Shown: positions 1-11,250 of the stretch, piece by piece
How the letters are laid out: each line of letters opens with the position of its first letter
Position numbering within the stretch: position 1 is the stretch's first letter
Notes under the pieces: generated by a model
Told to the model about the DNA's origin: nothing
The model's database searches: none
What the model saw: the letters and a program-made list of their open reading frames with translations, nothing else
Assembly: GCA_022410635.1 (NCBI GenBank)
Contig: JAJVDF010001217.1
Location: 133,049-197,048 of the forward strand
From: Tretioscincus oriximinensis
Taxonomy: Eukaryota > Chordata > Lepidosauria > Squamata > Gymnophthalmidae
Direction: 5' to 3'
DNA length: 64,000 nt
Translations under genes and position numbers: made by a program

Positions 1-160
1 TGACTCCCTGCAAATGGTATTTCAGGAGTCCTGCCTGTGGGTCCATCCCAGAGTCAACATCCAGACATCCATCCTAGTATCCATTTATACCCTTGGTGCC
101 CATAAACCTGTCTAGTCCTGTCTTGAAACTATCCAAGCTGTTAGCTACCACTACCACAGA
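1..160 (-). mobile_element. CR1-type LINE 3' fragment
   Basis: The reverse strand carries the common CR1 3' segment encoding ...SLDSFKTGLDRFM followed by the 3' UTR with ACTCCTGAAATACCATTTGC. It is truncated at the window edge. Confidence 0.8.
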
Positions 161-540
161 ACTCTCAGGATGGCTTTCTTTTAAATGCGAAACAGAACAT
201 GAAAAAATAAACCCTCTTTACATCTCTCACCCATTCACCATCAAAGTGGATGGTTTTGCTGTTCTGGATTTAAACAAAACCAGGAAATAGATTTCAATAT
301 TAATCAATTACAGTATTCCTCTGCAATCTAGTAAAACTTAGGCCTGCAGAGCGATAGAGGCTTATCTTGCTGCACATCAAATAGAATTGNTTACCAAACA
401 AAAGCAAACTAAACATTAAAGATAATCAAGGCTTAACTGCGTAGGAACGGTGCACGAAAACCACGTGCAAATTTCCAAATTTGCTCATGGGAGCGTAGTA
501 CAGTTGTACAATGCCGTGTACCGTTCTGTTCAGAACACAT
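161..540. other. No feature recognised
   Basis: AT-rich single-copy-looking DNA with no coding signal or known repeat that I recognise. Confidence 0.5.
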
Positions 541-1158
541 TAGATGTAATGGAGAAAGATGTAAAACAAAAAGCAACAAGAATGATCAAGGTGCTGGAAC
601 AAAATCTCCTAGGCATCAGGCTACAATGTCTAGGTCTCCTCAGCCTGAAAAGACAACATTTAAGAGGTGACCTGACTGAAGTGTTTAAAATCATGCATGG
701 ACCAGATAAGGTGGATGGAGAAAAATTAGGATCAGGGGGCCCTCTTGGAAGCTGATGGGCAGAAGAGTTGGCCAGTCACAATTCTTAGAACTCTCTCAGC
801 CCCACCTACTCCACAGGGTGTCTGTTATGGAGAAAGAAACAAAAGCTATGTGCACCACCCTATGGTAGGCTGCCCTTAGACCTTTGGGTATAGGGCGGGA
901 TATATATACAAATAAATACAAAATACAAACGGAAAAGGGAAAACACTTTTACAGCCAGAGGGTCATTAATGTGTGGAATTTACTAGTAGCTAGCAGCCTA
1001 GATAGCTTTAAGATAGGATTAGACAACTTCATGGAAGCCAAGCTGTTAGAATGGGTGTCTTGATCCATCCAGGTGGGATTCCTGAAGTGCCCTTTGCTGG
1101 ATGTTGAGAATAGAAGGCTGGACTAGATGGGCTGTGTGGCCCCCATTCAGCAGGGCCC
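541..1158 (+). mobile_element. CR1-type LINE fragment split by a SINE
   Basis: Bases 541-769 encode the degraded RT tail (KATRMIK..RGDLTEVFKIMHG). The match stops at a SINE and resumes at 931 with the CCAGAGGGTCATTAATGTGTGG segment through the 3' UTR to about 1158. The CR1 is therefore older than the SINE. Confidence 0.8.
770..930 (+). mobile_element. SINE-B inserted in CR1
   Basis: Runs from GGCCAGTCACAATTCTT through CTCTCAGCCCCACCTACTCC to an ATACAAATAAATAC tail. The 5' tRNA-like part is missing. Confidence 0.8.
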
Positions 1159-1651
1159 CCACACAGCAGCAAACATGACAAATTGCTGGGTCCCCGGGCC
1201 CTAGAACATCAGCTCCACTGTTTTTGAATTACACCAAAATGTTTACGGTTCCCCTATGGCTGTTCTGAAGCCACACCCTAATTTGGGGGTCTCTGTCCCC
1301 CTAAATCAACTGCCAGTCCCCAGAGGCAAAGGGGGCGGAAAGAAGATTGGACTTCAAAAGAAGGACCCACCACTGTAAGGATTTTACACCAACCTGTCCA
1401 TTCACAGACTATTGGAATCCCATTTTTTAAAACAAAAAAATAGCTGGTTTCCTCCACCCCAGGGCGAAGGGGGAGAGAAATCTAAATTAATAGTTACCCC
1501 GATGCACCTGGGAGAAAAGGGCTTGTGATATAATTGCCTTGTTTAGCTTGGATGCTTATTATCTTTCTCCAGGAAAGAAAGGAAAAAAACATTTTTCGCT
1601 AGACTGAAATGAAACGTTTAATTTCTCATCTTCGGGACCAAAGAATGGTGT
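1159..1651. other. No feature recognised
   Basis: Intermediate-GC upstream DNA. Short open frames only, and no repeat family that I can name. Confidence 0.5.
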
Positions 1652-2111
1652 TTTGAGCAGAATCAGAATCAGAATCAGAATCAAGAAGGAAGAAGGAAGA
1701 AGGAAGAAGGAAGAAGGAAGAANNNNNNNNNNNNNNNNNNNNNNNNNNNNNNNNNNNNNNNNNNNNNNNNNNNNNNNNNNNNNNNNNNNNNNNNNNNNNN
1801 NNNNNNNNNNNNNNNNNNNNNNNNNNNNNNNNNNNNNNNNNNNNNNNNNNNNNNNNNNNNNNNNNNNNNNNNNNNNNNNNNNNNNNNNNNNNNNNNNNNN
1901 NNNNNNNNNNNNNNNNNNNNNNNNNNNNNNNNNNNNNNNNNNNNNNNNNNNNNNNNNNNNNNNNNNNNNNNNNNNNNNNNNNNNNNNNNNNNNNNNNNNN
2001 NNNNNNNNNNNNNNNNNAAGAAGAAGAAGAAGAAGAAGAAGAAGAAGAAGAAGAAGAAGAAGAAGAAGAAGAAGAAGAAGAAGAAGAAGAAGAAGAAGAA
2101 GAAGAAGAAGA
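1652..2111 (+). repeat. GAA-type microsatellite interrupted by an assembly gap
   Basis: AATCAG-like and GAAGGAA units (1652-1722) precede the gap. After it comes a pure (GAA)n run of about 94 bases (2018-2111). The true length is unknown because the gap lies inside the tract. Confidence 0.95.
1723..2017. other. Assembly gap, 295 N
   Basis: An unbroken run of N inside the GAA tract. Confidence 1.
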
Positions 2112-2505
2112 ACTTGGTTCTTATACCCCGCTTTTGAGCAGAATCAGATTTTGTTCTGGTTTCATCTGAAGTTTGAGGAGAAGAAGAAGAAGGAGAAGAA
2201 GAAAAAGAAAAAGAAGATTTTTCATACCCCCTTTTCTCACCTTTCAAAAGGACTCAAATTGGCTTACAAGGATATATTTTGCTCAAAGGTTGACATTCTA
2301 NCTTCCCCACCAGGCTGTNGTGGTTCCCATNTATCTACTTGCANTCAGTTGCCATTTCTTGCACTTCTTGCTTNCGAATAGCTGGGTTGGCTAGAGCTAC
2401 AGGCTAGTGGAAGGGGCTNACCCCTCCCCACGTCCCACACGGGGTTTCGAAACCCCGTCTCCCGGGTGAGAGACCGTCTGCTTAGAGACTGCGCCATTTG
2501 TTCCG
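2112..2505 (-). mobile_element. SINE-A, reverse orientation
   Basis: On the reverse strand: tRNA-like head (GGGGTTTCGAAACCCC around the B box), body with the GCAAGTAGAT block, TGAGTCC-like core, and GGGGTATAAGAACC before the CTT tail (the GAA tract just left). An extra 90-base insertion near 2130-2220 partly repeats the tail. Confidence 0.8.
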
Positions 2506-2620
2506 GAAAAGTACATGCCTGACTTCCATATTTGGAAGTAGTCTACCTGGTAGAAATCTAGCTTGTAGAGATGCATAGTGTGAAGAAAACAGGGCTATAT
2601 TTTTTTCTACAGCTTATATC

Positions 2621-2840
2621 TACTGACCAGATGACCCCTTTTTTTGGGGGGGGGGGTGTTTGAAAACCCAGTTTTGGGGTGTCTCCCAGTTTTTTGTGAG
2701 GAAAATGTTTTCAAAAAAAGAGTTTTTTCTGAAAAATATTTTGTTTTTTAATTTGTTTTTCCTCAGAAAAAAACAAGAGGCGCCCCCAAAACGGGATTAC
2801 AACCCCTGCCCCCCTCAAAAAGGGTCATCTGGTCAGCCTA
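2621..2840. mobile_element. FB1 palindromic MITE-like element
   Basis: Left end CTGACCAGATGACCCC and right end GGGTCATCTGGTCAGCC are inverted copies. The two halves fold on each other through TTTTTTCTGAGGAAAA-like inner arms. Confidence 0.8.
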
Positions 2841-3330
2841 CACTGGGGCCATGCTGGGAAGACCATGATGCCACATTTGCTGGAAATAAACCTTCCCTTT
2901 TCCTACCTCTGAAGATAGGTTCCCCCCCCTTCAAATACTGTGTTCAACTGCTGTGAAGAAACCCCCCAAGGGCTTAAAATGAAGTTGGCAATGTGCTGTT
3001 ATTGGTCCCTAAATCCTCGGGGGACGGAGACAGGGAAACAGATAAATCACAGGCCGTCCCACCGGTTGGTGCTAAACTGCTTTGGAGTTCTAATAAGCAG
3101 ATAGGTGGATTAAGCTCAGAACAGAGCAATTCCTGCCCACCTTCTGCTCACCTCCTATTGATTTATCGCTTTTTCTCCCCATGCATGATTTATAAACCGG
3201 CAGGGCAAGGACAGGAACCCATGATTATTTCTTCCTGTGTCATAAATCTGGCCACTTTCTATGGGGTATGTGCCTGTGTGAAAGTAAAGGCTTTGAACCA
3301 TGCCTAGGTGGGAGGACCGACCGCTTAGTT
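2841..3330. other. No gene; unassigned DNA
   Basis: No coding signal or repeat recognised between the FB1 copy and a CR1 tail. Confidence 0.45.
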
Positions 3331-3455
3331 ATGTGGTTCGGCCTTCTCTTCTTTCTGCTTGGGGTGCCCAGGGGCAATGGGTGGCCCAGGGAGTGAGACA
3401 GAAGGCTGGACTAGGTGGGCTCTGGCCCCATCCAGCAGGGCTCCTCTGATGGTGG
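3331..3455 (+). mobile_element. CR1-type 3' UTR tail
   Basis: Contains GAGACAGAAGGCTGGACTAG followed by GGGCTCTGGCCCCATCCAGC, the standard end of the CR1 3' UTR. It is followed by a GGAAA-rich purine tract to 3530. Confidence 0.75.
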
Positions 3456-3530
3456 GTTGGAGGGAAGGAGAGAAAGAAAGAAAGGAAAGGGAAGGAAAGG
3501 AAAGGGAAGATGAAAGAAATAAAATTAGGT

Positions 3531-3898
3531 TCCTTGTAGCCAATGAATAAAGCCTTTTGTCAGTAGGTGCAGATCAGGCTCAACTTATATTAAAAAAAAT
3601 TTTTTCTTATCACCCTATTCTGACTGTAGATATAGATGAAGCATAAATCTTCACTTGTCCCTAAGCCAGCTGTGGATCTGTCTGTCCATCCATCTGTCCG
3701 TCCACTTTTCCACCCTCCTACCTACCTTCCTACCTATGCATTGATCAGTAGTGGGAGTCAGCCAGTTCACACCTGTTTGGTAGAACTAATACCTCATTTT
3801 TAAAAAAAATTGGCGGACTGGTTGTTAAACCACCCAGTCCCTGCCATTGCTTAAGATGGTGCTCCCAGAATCAGTTGCTAAATTATTTTAATGCTAAC
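3531..3898. other. No gene; short CTGT/CCAT low-complexity run
   Basis: Unassigned DNA with a diverged (TCCA/TCTG) patch at 3675-3740. Confidence 0.45.
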
Positions 3899-4151
3899 AC
3901 TGCATCCATCCATCCATTCATCCATTCATTTATCTGTCTTTCTGTCTGTCTCTCTGTCTCTCTGTCTATTATCTATCTATTCTCTATGTATTCTATCTAT
4001 CCTATCTATCTTTCTTATCTATCTTATCTATCTTATCTATCTATTCTATCTAACTATTCTATCTNCTATTCTATCTTATCTGTTCTATGTATCCTATCTA
4101 TCTATCTATCTTATCTATCCTTTCTATCTATTCTATTTATCCTTTATGTAT

Positions 4152-4205
<54 letters not shown>

Positions 4206-4645
4206 CTATCTATCTATCCTATCTATCTGTTCTATCTATCTATTCTCTATGTATTCTATCTATCTATTCTATCTATCCTATCTATCTATTCTATCTATCT
4301 ATCTATTCTATCTATCCTATCTATTCTATCTATCTACTCTATCTATCCTATCTATCTATCTATTCTATCTACCCTATCTATCTATTCTCTATGTATTCTT
4401 TCTATCTATTCTCTATGTATTCTATCTATCCTATCTATTCTATCTATGTATTCTTTCTATCTATTCTCTATGTATTCTATCTATTCTATCTATCCTATCT
4501 ATTCTATCTATGTATTCTTTCTATCTATTCTCTATGTATTCTATCTATTCTATCTATCCTATCTATCTATTCTATCTATCTGTTCTATCTATCTGTCGAT
4601 CTTATCTATCTTATCTACCTATCAAATCTGCCTATTCTATTTATG
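3899..4645 (+). repeat. Long TATC/TTCTATC microsatellite array
   Basis: Nearly 750 bases of TATC units with interspersed TATTC and CTATGTATTC variants. The longest pure (TATC)n run is at about 4155-4205. Longer higher-order units with TTCTCTATGTATTC recur from 4240 to 4545. Any long reading frame here is a repeat by-product. Confidence 0.97.
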
Positions 4646-5332
4646 ATATGTTTCAAAATCCTGTTAGCCTGGGTTCAGAATTTCTATCAGGGAGCATCTC
4701 ATAATTTAATCTATTACTTATTTACTTGCCTTTTTGTCCTTCCCGATACTGAAGTTCTCTAGGTGAATTACAGCCATTAAAAACAAAATATGAAGTATAA
4801 ATACTAAAAGCCATAACCGTGCCTAAACGTAGGAAGGAACTTCTGCTTTCTTAACTCAGTGTCAGGGTGACCGGAAGGCTGATCAGCGTTGAACCTAGAT
4901 AGCAGGTGGACAGGAGACCAACAGGAGATCCCGGCCACTTCTGCAGTGTTGCAGAGGCAGATGCGTAAACCTGCCCTGCTTTCGGGCTGAGGAACAAATT
5001 AACACCCGTACAGTTTAAGATTCCTTTGGGCAGAAGTTAACTTGAAAAAAATCCTTCTTCCAATTCAACCCCAAGTTGAAGAGGTCTGAATTTTGTGTTA
5101 ATGTTCTGCCGCCCTCTAGTGGCAAAANGTTGCTGCTCCCCAAACATATAATTCCAATTTTGGAAAGTCATTAAGATCATTTGCAGGTTCTGATCCATCC
5201 CATTGCTCTTTCTCAACTATACTAGGAGCCTGTCTACTGCTTTTCAGGTTGGAGAAACAGGCAGGATACTCGAGACACCGTTTTCAGAGAGTTGGAAGCA
5301 GGATAAGGCTTTAACTTTGCCTTATGCTTGAC
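4646..5332. other. No feature recognised
   Basis: Apparently unique upstream DNA; no exon or repeat assigned. Confidence 0.5.
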
Positions 5333-5965
5333 ATAGAATCATAGAATCATGGGAGGGACCTCCAGGGTCATAGAGTTCCAACCCCCTTGCTCAATGCAGG
5401 ATTCACTAAACCATCCCAAACTGATGGCTGCCCAGCTTCTGCTTGGAGACTTCCAGCGAAGGAGAACACAAGGCCTCCTGTGGACATCTGTACAGACAAA
5501 GGAAAGTATTTTTTCACCCAGAAGGTCATTGGAATGTGGAATTCACTTCCTGAAGAGCTGGTGGTAGCTCAGAGCTTGGATAGCTTCAAGACAGGACTAG
5601 ACAGGTTTATGGACACCAAGGGTATAAATGGATACTAGGATGGATGCCTGGATGTTGCCTCCGGGATGGAGCCACAGGCAGGACTCCTGAGATACCATTT
5701 GCAGGGAGTCATGAACAGGAGCATATTTTGCTTTCCTCTGTTCGGACTGCCCAGGTGCATCTGATGGGCCTCTGTGTGGGACAGAAGGTTGGACTAGGTG
5801 GGCTCTGGCCTGATCCAGTATGGCTCTTCTTATGTTCTTATGTTTCTCTGATCATCCTGATGATCTGAAATATTTTTTCTGATATCTAATCTAAATCTCC
5901 TTCCTTGCAGTTTCATCCCATTGTTTCCAGTCCTTCCATGTGCCAATGAGAGCACAGCCAGCCCT
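5333..5965 (-). mobile_element. CR1 element (ATTCTATG-ended subfamily) split by another CR1
   Basis: The reverse strand ends in the classic CR1 terminus (forward CATAGAATCATAGAATCATG). The body is at 5333-5486 and continues at 5853-5965 (forward TTTCATCCCATTGTTTCCAG, a CR1 coding segment). The gap between is a second CR1. Confidence 0.8.
5487..5852 (+). mobile_element. CR1-type LINE 3' end nested in the previous element
   Basis: Encodes KYFFTQKVIGMWNSLPEELV, then the SLDSFKTGLDRFMDTK segment, followed by a full 3' UTR ending TTCTTATGTTCTTATG. Confidence 0.9.
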
Positions 5966-6139
5966 TCAGGTACTATGGATGGATGGATGGATATTCTACC
6001 AATGGATTTAGCCACCAACTAGAAAAATGCAGGCAGCAGGAGCTTTCGTAGACAAGACGACTCCTTCAGATGTTCTGAATCCTGATTCTGGGATGCATTT
6101 GAAGAAGTAACTTGTCTGTGAAAAATAATAATGGTGGCT

Positions 6140-6531
6140 GGAGCAACAGGCCGTTCTCCTCACATACCATTCGCAGGGAGTGGAGAACAGGTGAAGATTT
6201 TGCCTTCTTCTGTTCAGACTGCCCAGGTGCTTTGGTAGGCTGACCATAATACCCCTTTTGAGGAGGGGGGGTGTTGAAAACCCATTTTTGGGGTGCCTCC
6301 CAGTTTTTTCTGAGGAAAATTGTTTCAAAAAAATGATTTTTTTTCAAATTGGTTTTTGTTTTTTAATTTTTTTTCCTCAGAAAAAAACGGGAAGCACCCC
6401 AAAACTGGGTTTTCAAACACCCCCCCCCCCAAAGAGTCATCTGGTCAGCCTACATCTGGTGGGCCTCTGTGTGAGACTAGGTGGGCTCTGGCCCCATCCA
6501 GGATGGCTCTTCTTATGTTCTTATAATGCCC
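6140..6531 (+). mobile_element. CR1-type 3' UTR interrupted by FB1
   Basis: The UTR runs to CCCAGGTGCTTTGG at 6235, then resumes at 6453 with CATCTGGTGGGCCTCTGTGT and ends TTCTTATGTTCTTA. Confidence 0.85.
6236..6452. mobile_element. FB1 palindromic MITE-like element inside CR1
   Basis: TAGGCTGACC at the left and GGTCAGCCTA at the right, with long A/T-rich inverted arms. The host CR1 sequence shows this is an insertion. Confidence 0.85.
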
Positions 6532-6537
6532 TTTATC

Positions 6538-6755
6538 TAGGCTGACCAGATGACCCCTTTTTGGGTGGGGTTTTTTTGAAAACCCGTTTTTGAGGTGCTT
6601 CCCAGTTTTTTCTGAGGAAAAAAAATTAAAAAACAAAAACCAATTTCAAAAAAAATCATTTTTTGGAAAAAATTTTCCTCAGAAAAAACTGGGAGGCACC
6701 CCAAAAACGGGTTTTTAACCACCCCCACCCCCTAAGGGCTCATCTGGTCAGCCTA
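6538..6755. mobile_element. FB1 palindromic MITE-like element
   Basis: A complete copy with both TAGGCTGACC ends, only 85 bases from the previous one. Confidence 0.85.
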
Positions 6756-7224
6756 CAATCAGCATTGTACTTCCGATAACNACTAACATTTCCCTGACAA
6801 GGCCTGTGGCAAATTTCTCCAAGGCCTGCAAAACCAGGTTAAAAACACGAAGTTACTTATGCTTCCGCCTTTTTCCTTGTTCCTCACGAAGGTGCAATGG
6901 GGACCCTCTTGCTAGATTGCGCAGAAAGAATCGCCAACGACAGGATGTTCAAGTCTAAAGGTCGCTCAAGGAATGCCGGGNGTTGGGTAGGCTCAGAGGC
7001 CTGAGGCCCATGTTGTGGCCGACATACGTGGGAAGGGACGGAAGGCCTCACCAGCCCCAGAATCCCACCGCTATTGGCGAAGGGGTTATCAGAGTCGCTC
7101 ATCTGAAGCCACCACATCCTGTCTGTTTGAGTTCACCTCCAGGAAACGGCTGTTTGTCAGCATTCCGTGGCTGACATTTCCACCCCCCCAGAAGGCCAAA
7201 ACTCTCAATCTGCAGGGGACTTTC
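6756..7224. other. No feature recognised
   Basis: Moderate-GC unassigned DNA; short open frames lack recognisable homology. Confidence 0.45.
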
Positions 7225-7578
7225 TTCCTTCCCTCTTTTCTTCCTTCTTTCCTTCTCTTCCTTCTTTCTTTCTTCCATTCCTTGCATCTCCTGAGCCTAC
7301 TCANACTCCAGAATCTTCATCTGCTTTTCCTCCTGGATGAAGGTTGTTATCCCTGGGACAGGTGAACCTCAGTTTAGGGGACTGATGGCCAGCAGTGAAG
7401 TAATCACCCTCCCTGCCTCCTGCCCCATTACACTGATTTAGAGCCACTTTCATACATTGTATCAGCATCTCTGAACGCCTCAGATTCAGTGTATCCACGG
7501 ATCGCTTTCCTGCTTTTGCGCAAAAGGGGCTTTAAGGGGAAACGGGTATCCAAGAGTCTAATGTTCCAAGGCACAACG
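7225..7578. other. CTTT-rich patch, then unassigned DNA
   Basis: A CTTTC/CTTCC run covers 7220-7285. The rest is unassigned. Confidence 0.5.
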
Positions 7579-7618
7579 ACCAACAACAGGGCTTGGAACT
7601 TTGGCAGCCTCCAGAGAA
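7579..7618 (-). repeat. Orphan monomer of the 38-bp minisatellite
   Basis: The reverse strand reads CTGGAGGCTGCCAAAGTTCC then AAGCCCTGTTGTTGGTC, nearly identical to the unit tandemly repeated at 20555-20818. Confidence 0.8.
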
Positions 7619-7860
7619 GGAGGGAGGAAGATAAGCAGGAAGGAAGGAAGACACAAGGAAGGAAAGAAAGAATGAAGAGAAGGAAAGAAGGAAGGAAAGA
7701 GGGAAGGAAAAAAGGAATGGGTAGATAGAAGAAAGAAGGAAGAAAGAAAGAAAGAAAGAAAGAAGGAAAGAAAGGATGGATAGATGGATGGATGGAAAAA
7801 GGAAGGAAGAAGGGAAGGAAGATAAGAAAGAAAAAAGGAAAGAAAGAACGAAAGGAACGG
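7619..7860 (+). repeat. GGAA/GAAA purine microsatellite
   Basis: Imperfect GGAAG and GAAAG units with a short GATG patch at 7775-7795. Entirely purine on the + strand apart from a few T bases. Confidence 0.95.
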
Positions 7861-7964
7861 CAAGTGAAATAGGGACGAGAGGAGACAATGGAGAGAGGCA
7901 GTGGGTGGGGGCATGGATGGGAGTAAGGGGGAGGAGGGGCTAGAACCCACCTTTATCCTTTTTC

Positions 7965-8090
7965 TATCTGTCTGCCTGTCTATCCATCCATCCATCCATC
8001 CATCTGAAGAAGAAGCAACCCCTGAAAGCTTTTGCTTGATAGTCCCTAAGGTGCTAGATATTCCAAACTCAGAATAACCCAACTAGGTCT
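7965..8090. repeat. TCTG/TCCA patch plus AAGCTTTTGC-type repeat fragment
   Basis: A short (TCTG)/(TCCA) run is followed by CATCTGAAGAAGAAGCAACC and a TAAGGTGCTAG segment that recurs near other TCTA arrays and in the hairpin at 33793. Confidence 0.55.
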
Positions 8091-8171
8091 GTCAAATCTA
8101 TCGTTACGCAGGATTTCTGAAGAACTATTCGCAGTGTAGACTATGGCAGGCCCCATCTGGCTCATCCAAAT

Positions 8172-8478
8172 GAGCACGGATAGCTCAGTTGCTAAGGGAT
8201 CCGTGTCTCATCTGGGAGATGTGGTTTAGAGGCCCTGTGTGGGATGTGGGGAGGGCTGAGCACCTTCCACTAGCCTGCAGCTCCAGCCAACGCAGCTATT
8301 CAAAAGCAGGAATTGCAAGAAATTGCAACTGATTGCAAGTAGATACATGGGAACCACCACAGCCTGGGGGGTAAGACAGAATGTCAGCCTTTGGGCAAAA
8401 AATACCCTTGTAAGCTGCTTTGAGTCCCTTTGAAAGGTGAGGAAAGCGGGGAATAAGGACCCAGTTCTTCTTCTTCAT
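8172..8478 (+). mobile_element. SINE-A
   Basis: A-box-like TAGCTCAGTTGCTAAGG, a degraded B box near 8220, the GCAAGTAGATACATGGG block, then GAGTCCCTTTGAAAGG and a short CTT tail. A pol III SINE, not a functional tRNA gene. Confidence 0.9.
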
Positions 8479-8489
8479 CATGCATATGC

Positions 8490-9034
8490 CAATGGAGACT
8501 ATGTGGATGGCCGATCCCTATTCCAAGGAAACAGGCGGGTAGGCTGCCGCCTTCTGCTTGATGCTGTTCTAATGCAATCGGTGGGCCGAGGTGTGAGACT
8601 GAATGCTGGTCTAGATGGGCTCCGGCCCCATTCAGCAGGGCTCCTCTTAGGTTCTTAGGTTCTAGTACCATTGGGATGTAGGAATGTTTAGTCTGCAAAA
8701 GAGAAGACAGAGAGGAGACCTGATAGGTGCCTACAAATACACAAAGGGCTTTTGACAGAGCAAAGGGATCAGCCTTGTTCTCATGGGCACATGGAAGGAC
8801 CGGAAACAATGGGATGCAACTGCAAGGGAAGAGATTTAGATTAGAGATCTAACAGTCAGGGGGATCAACCAGTGGGACAGGTGGCCACAAGAGGTGGTGA
8901 GTTCGCCTTGGCTGGAAGTCTTCAAACAGAGGCTGGACAGTCTGGGATGGTTAAATGGATCCATCCATTGAGCAGGGAGTTGGACTCTATGGTTCTGGAG
9001 GTCCCTTCCAACTCTATGATTCTACACTGCTCAA
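8490..9034 (+). mobile_element. Two CR1-type 3' ends in tandem
   Basis: One short 3' UTR ends with CTCTTAGGTTCTTAGG near 8662. A second CR1 (8672-9034) carries degraded RT-tail codons and the classic terminus GGTCCCTTCCAACTCTATGA. Confidence 0.8.
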
Positions 9035-10339
9035 AACAACGAAGGGAACCCGTTAGCATAACAGTGTAACACTAAGTGTTCCCTAACTGTTCTGAGCAGT
9101 ATATATTCCTCTCCGATTTAAAACATTCCCCTGGGAATCCCTGCCTTTTCTCCCATGCCTCACGTCTAACGTCCCTTGATATGGAAAGGAAGAGGCTGGG
9201 TTCTGCAGGGAACCGAGACGGCTTTCTCTATCCCTGTGTGTGTAAAATAGATCTATCACTTTTTAATTTTAATTAAGCACTTTAAGTCTCTGCTGTTCCA
9301 CAGTCCCCTACTGGCACAGGTTAGCTGCTCCCAGATGTGCCTTGTTTTTGGAACGAGCTTTTAACTGCCAGGGACCGATCCAAAGAGAGAAATGGAGAGG
9401 GGAGGGCGCAGATTCTAATGTGGGAGATTGCTCTATCAGCACTGGGACGCCATCCAGGAAAACACTTAGCCCCTGTCAATGCAGGCTTGTTTATAGCCTC
9501 CCCCGCCCCCCCCAGAAGACCTGGTTGCCTCCAATTCAAGGGAAAGCAATTCCATTTGATCCACTGTGCAAAGCTTTGGTGCATCGGTCTGCACACTGGG
9601 CCCGGTTCCCCCACAGCTCACGAGCTTTGCCTGGGAAAGGAAAATGTGAGACGCTTCTTAAGCGTGGATCTAAGAAAGAAAGGAGGATATTCTGACCAGG
9701 CTGTGGAGGAACCAGCAGGCCGCCGAGGAAAAAGGGGAGCTTATGGCCTGTCAAGTGCAGGTCGCCACTCCAGGAAGCTAAAGGGATGGTGACAAGAGGC
9801 AGCGGAGGACCCCCAGGCCGGGAGAAGGCTGGATAACCCAGACAAGAGCCCCCCACCCCGATGGCCTTGTGGCGGAGAGGCAGACACCGTCACCAACTGT
9901 AGCCCCCCCACACACACCCACACCTGGCGCTGGAAGGAGGAGACGGGTCGGCCTTTTCTACCCGGAGATCTACCGTGGGAGGGACCCATGGAAGGGATTC
10001 AAGACAGCCGGCAGTCCAGGTGACCTGGAAGCAAGGTGGGTTTTGAGGCAGTGCTGGGAACCATATAAGGACCTTGTACGTTTTGTGAGACTGTCCATTC
10101 TCGTACGATGTATGAATTCTCGTGCAGCGATGTGCTGGAGACACAATTATTGTGATGTTCCTTTCAGGCCCTGATTCTGGAAAGGCGACCCGGGGGCTGG
10201 AAATTGAACCACAAGTGATGTTAACTTGCGGTCCCACTTCAGAAGTCACATCACAAAATTTTCACCTGCAATTTTCGGGCTTCTGTATGGGATTTCTGCG
10301 CCAGATAATTCCCGGCACTGGCTGGTTGAGGACCAACAA
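9035..10339. other. No feature recognised (1.3 kb)
   Basis: Mixed-GC, repeat-poor DNA about 5 kb before exon 1a. Open frames of up to 151 codons on both strands overlap each other and show no domain I recognise. It could hold upstream regulatory DNA, but nothing specific is seen. Confidence 0.4.
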
Positions 10340-10500
10340 AGGTCCTGTCCCCTCTGAGCCTTCTTCTTGGTTATATCTCAGAATAGCATCATGGCATCTA
10401 CACGCTAGTGTAGGCTACAGACTACGCTGGCATGTGGATAACCAAGCACTGTACCGAGATATAACACAGAATAAGGCTCAGTGGGGACAGGGCCAAAGTG
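10340..10500. repeat. Imperfect inverted repeat (foldback)
   Basis: The left arm with GGTCCTGTCCCCTCTGAGCC and ATATCTC is matched in reverse by GAGATATAAC and GGCTCAGTGGGGACAGG. The tip is near TGTAGGCTACAGACTACG. Confidence 0.6.
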
Positions 10501-10599
10501 AAGTTGGATCCAGAGTCCAGGAAGTTGAAAGGTGCCCTCTCCTTTATGGGGTTATTTTGCAGCTCCGTGACTTAGGAGTGTTTTTGGCTTCGTCGAGCA

Positions 10600-11102
10600 G
10601 GCATGAATGGCTCAGTTGGTAAGGAATCCGTCTCACACCTGGGAGATGGGGTTTGGAGGTCCCATGTGGGATGTGTGGAGGGCTAAGCACTGTCCACTAG
10701 CCTGCATCTCCAGCCAGTCCAGCTATTTGAAAGCAAGAATTGCAAGAAATGGCAACTGATTGCAAGTAGATACATGGGAACCACCATAGCCTGGTGTGGG
10801 AGATAGAATGTCAGCCTTCAGGCAAAATATGTCCTTGTAAACCGCTTTGACTCCCTTTGAAAGGTGAGAAAAGCGGGGTATAAGAACCCAGTTCTTCTTC
10901 TTCTTCTCCTTCTCCTTCTTTCTTCTTCACTCTTCCTTCTTCCTCTTCTTCTTCTTCTCCTTCTTCTTCTTCCTCTTCTTCTTCTTCTTCTTCCTCTTCT
11001 CCTTCTTCTTCCTCTTCTTCTTTTTCTTCTCCTTCTTCCTCTTCTCCTTCTCCTTCTTCTCCTTCTTCTTCTTCTTCTTCTTCTTCTTCCTCCTCTTCTC
11101 CT

Positions 11103-11134
<32 letters not shown>

Positions 11135-11140
11135 TATTAC
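10600..11140 (+). mobile_element. SINE-A with a long CTT-rich tail
   Basis: The head (ATGGCTCAGTTGGTAAGG) and full body are present to about 10893. The CTT/CTC tail then runs about 245 bases to 11138. Confidence 0.9.
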
Positions 11141-11250
11141 TTAAGATTTATTTGCTTACATTTATATTCCGCCCTCCACCTAAAGGTCTCCAGACAGATC
11201 ACAATAAGAACCATTGTAGGGTTTAAAATAGAACATTTAAAAATAGAACC
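11141..11250 (+). mobile_element. Fragment of a squamate-type repeat end
   Basis: TTTATATTCCGCCCTCCACC and nearby bases resemble the common 3' end shared by reptile SINEs/LINEs. Family not assigned. Confidence 0.4.

Noticed and set aside
1653..2394. Long Arg/Lys-rich or Phe-rich open frames in GAA tracts here and at 10864, 17459, 26661, 52649, 54700 and 55078
   Set aside because: They are translations of trinucleotide repeats and N gaps, lack start context or homology, and appear in several frames at once.
3875..4762. 295-codon frame rich in Tyr-Leu-Ser-Ile, and similar frames at 37965-38456 and 61997-62807
   Set aside because: Product of TATC/TCTG tetranucleotide repeats, open in all three frames because the unit contains no stop on that strand.
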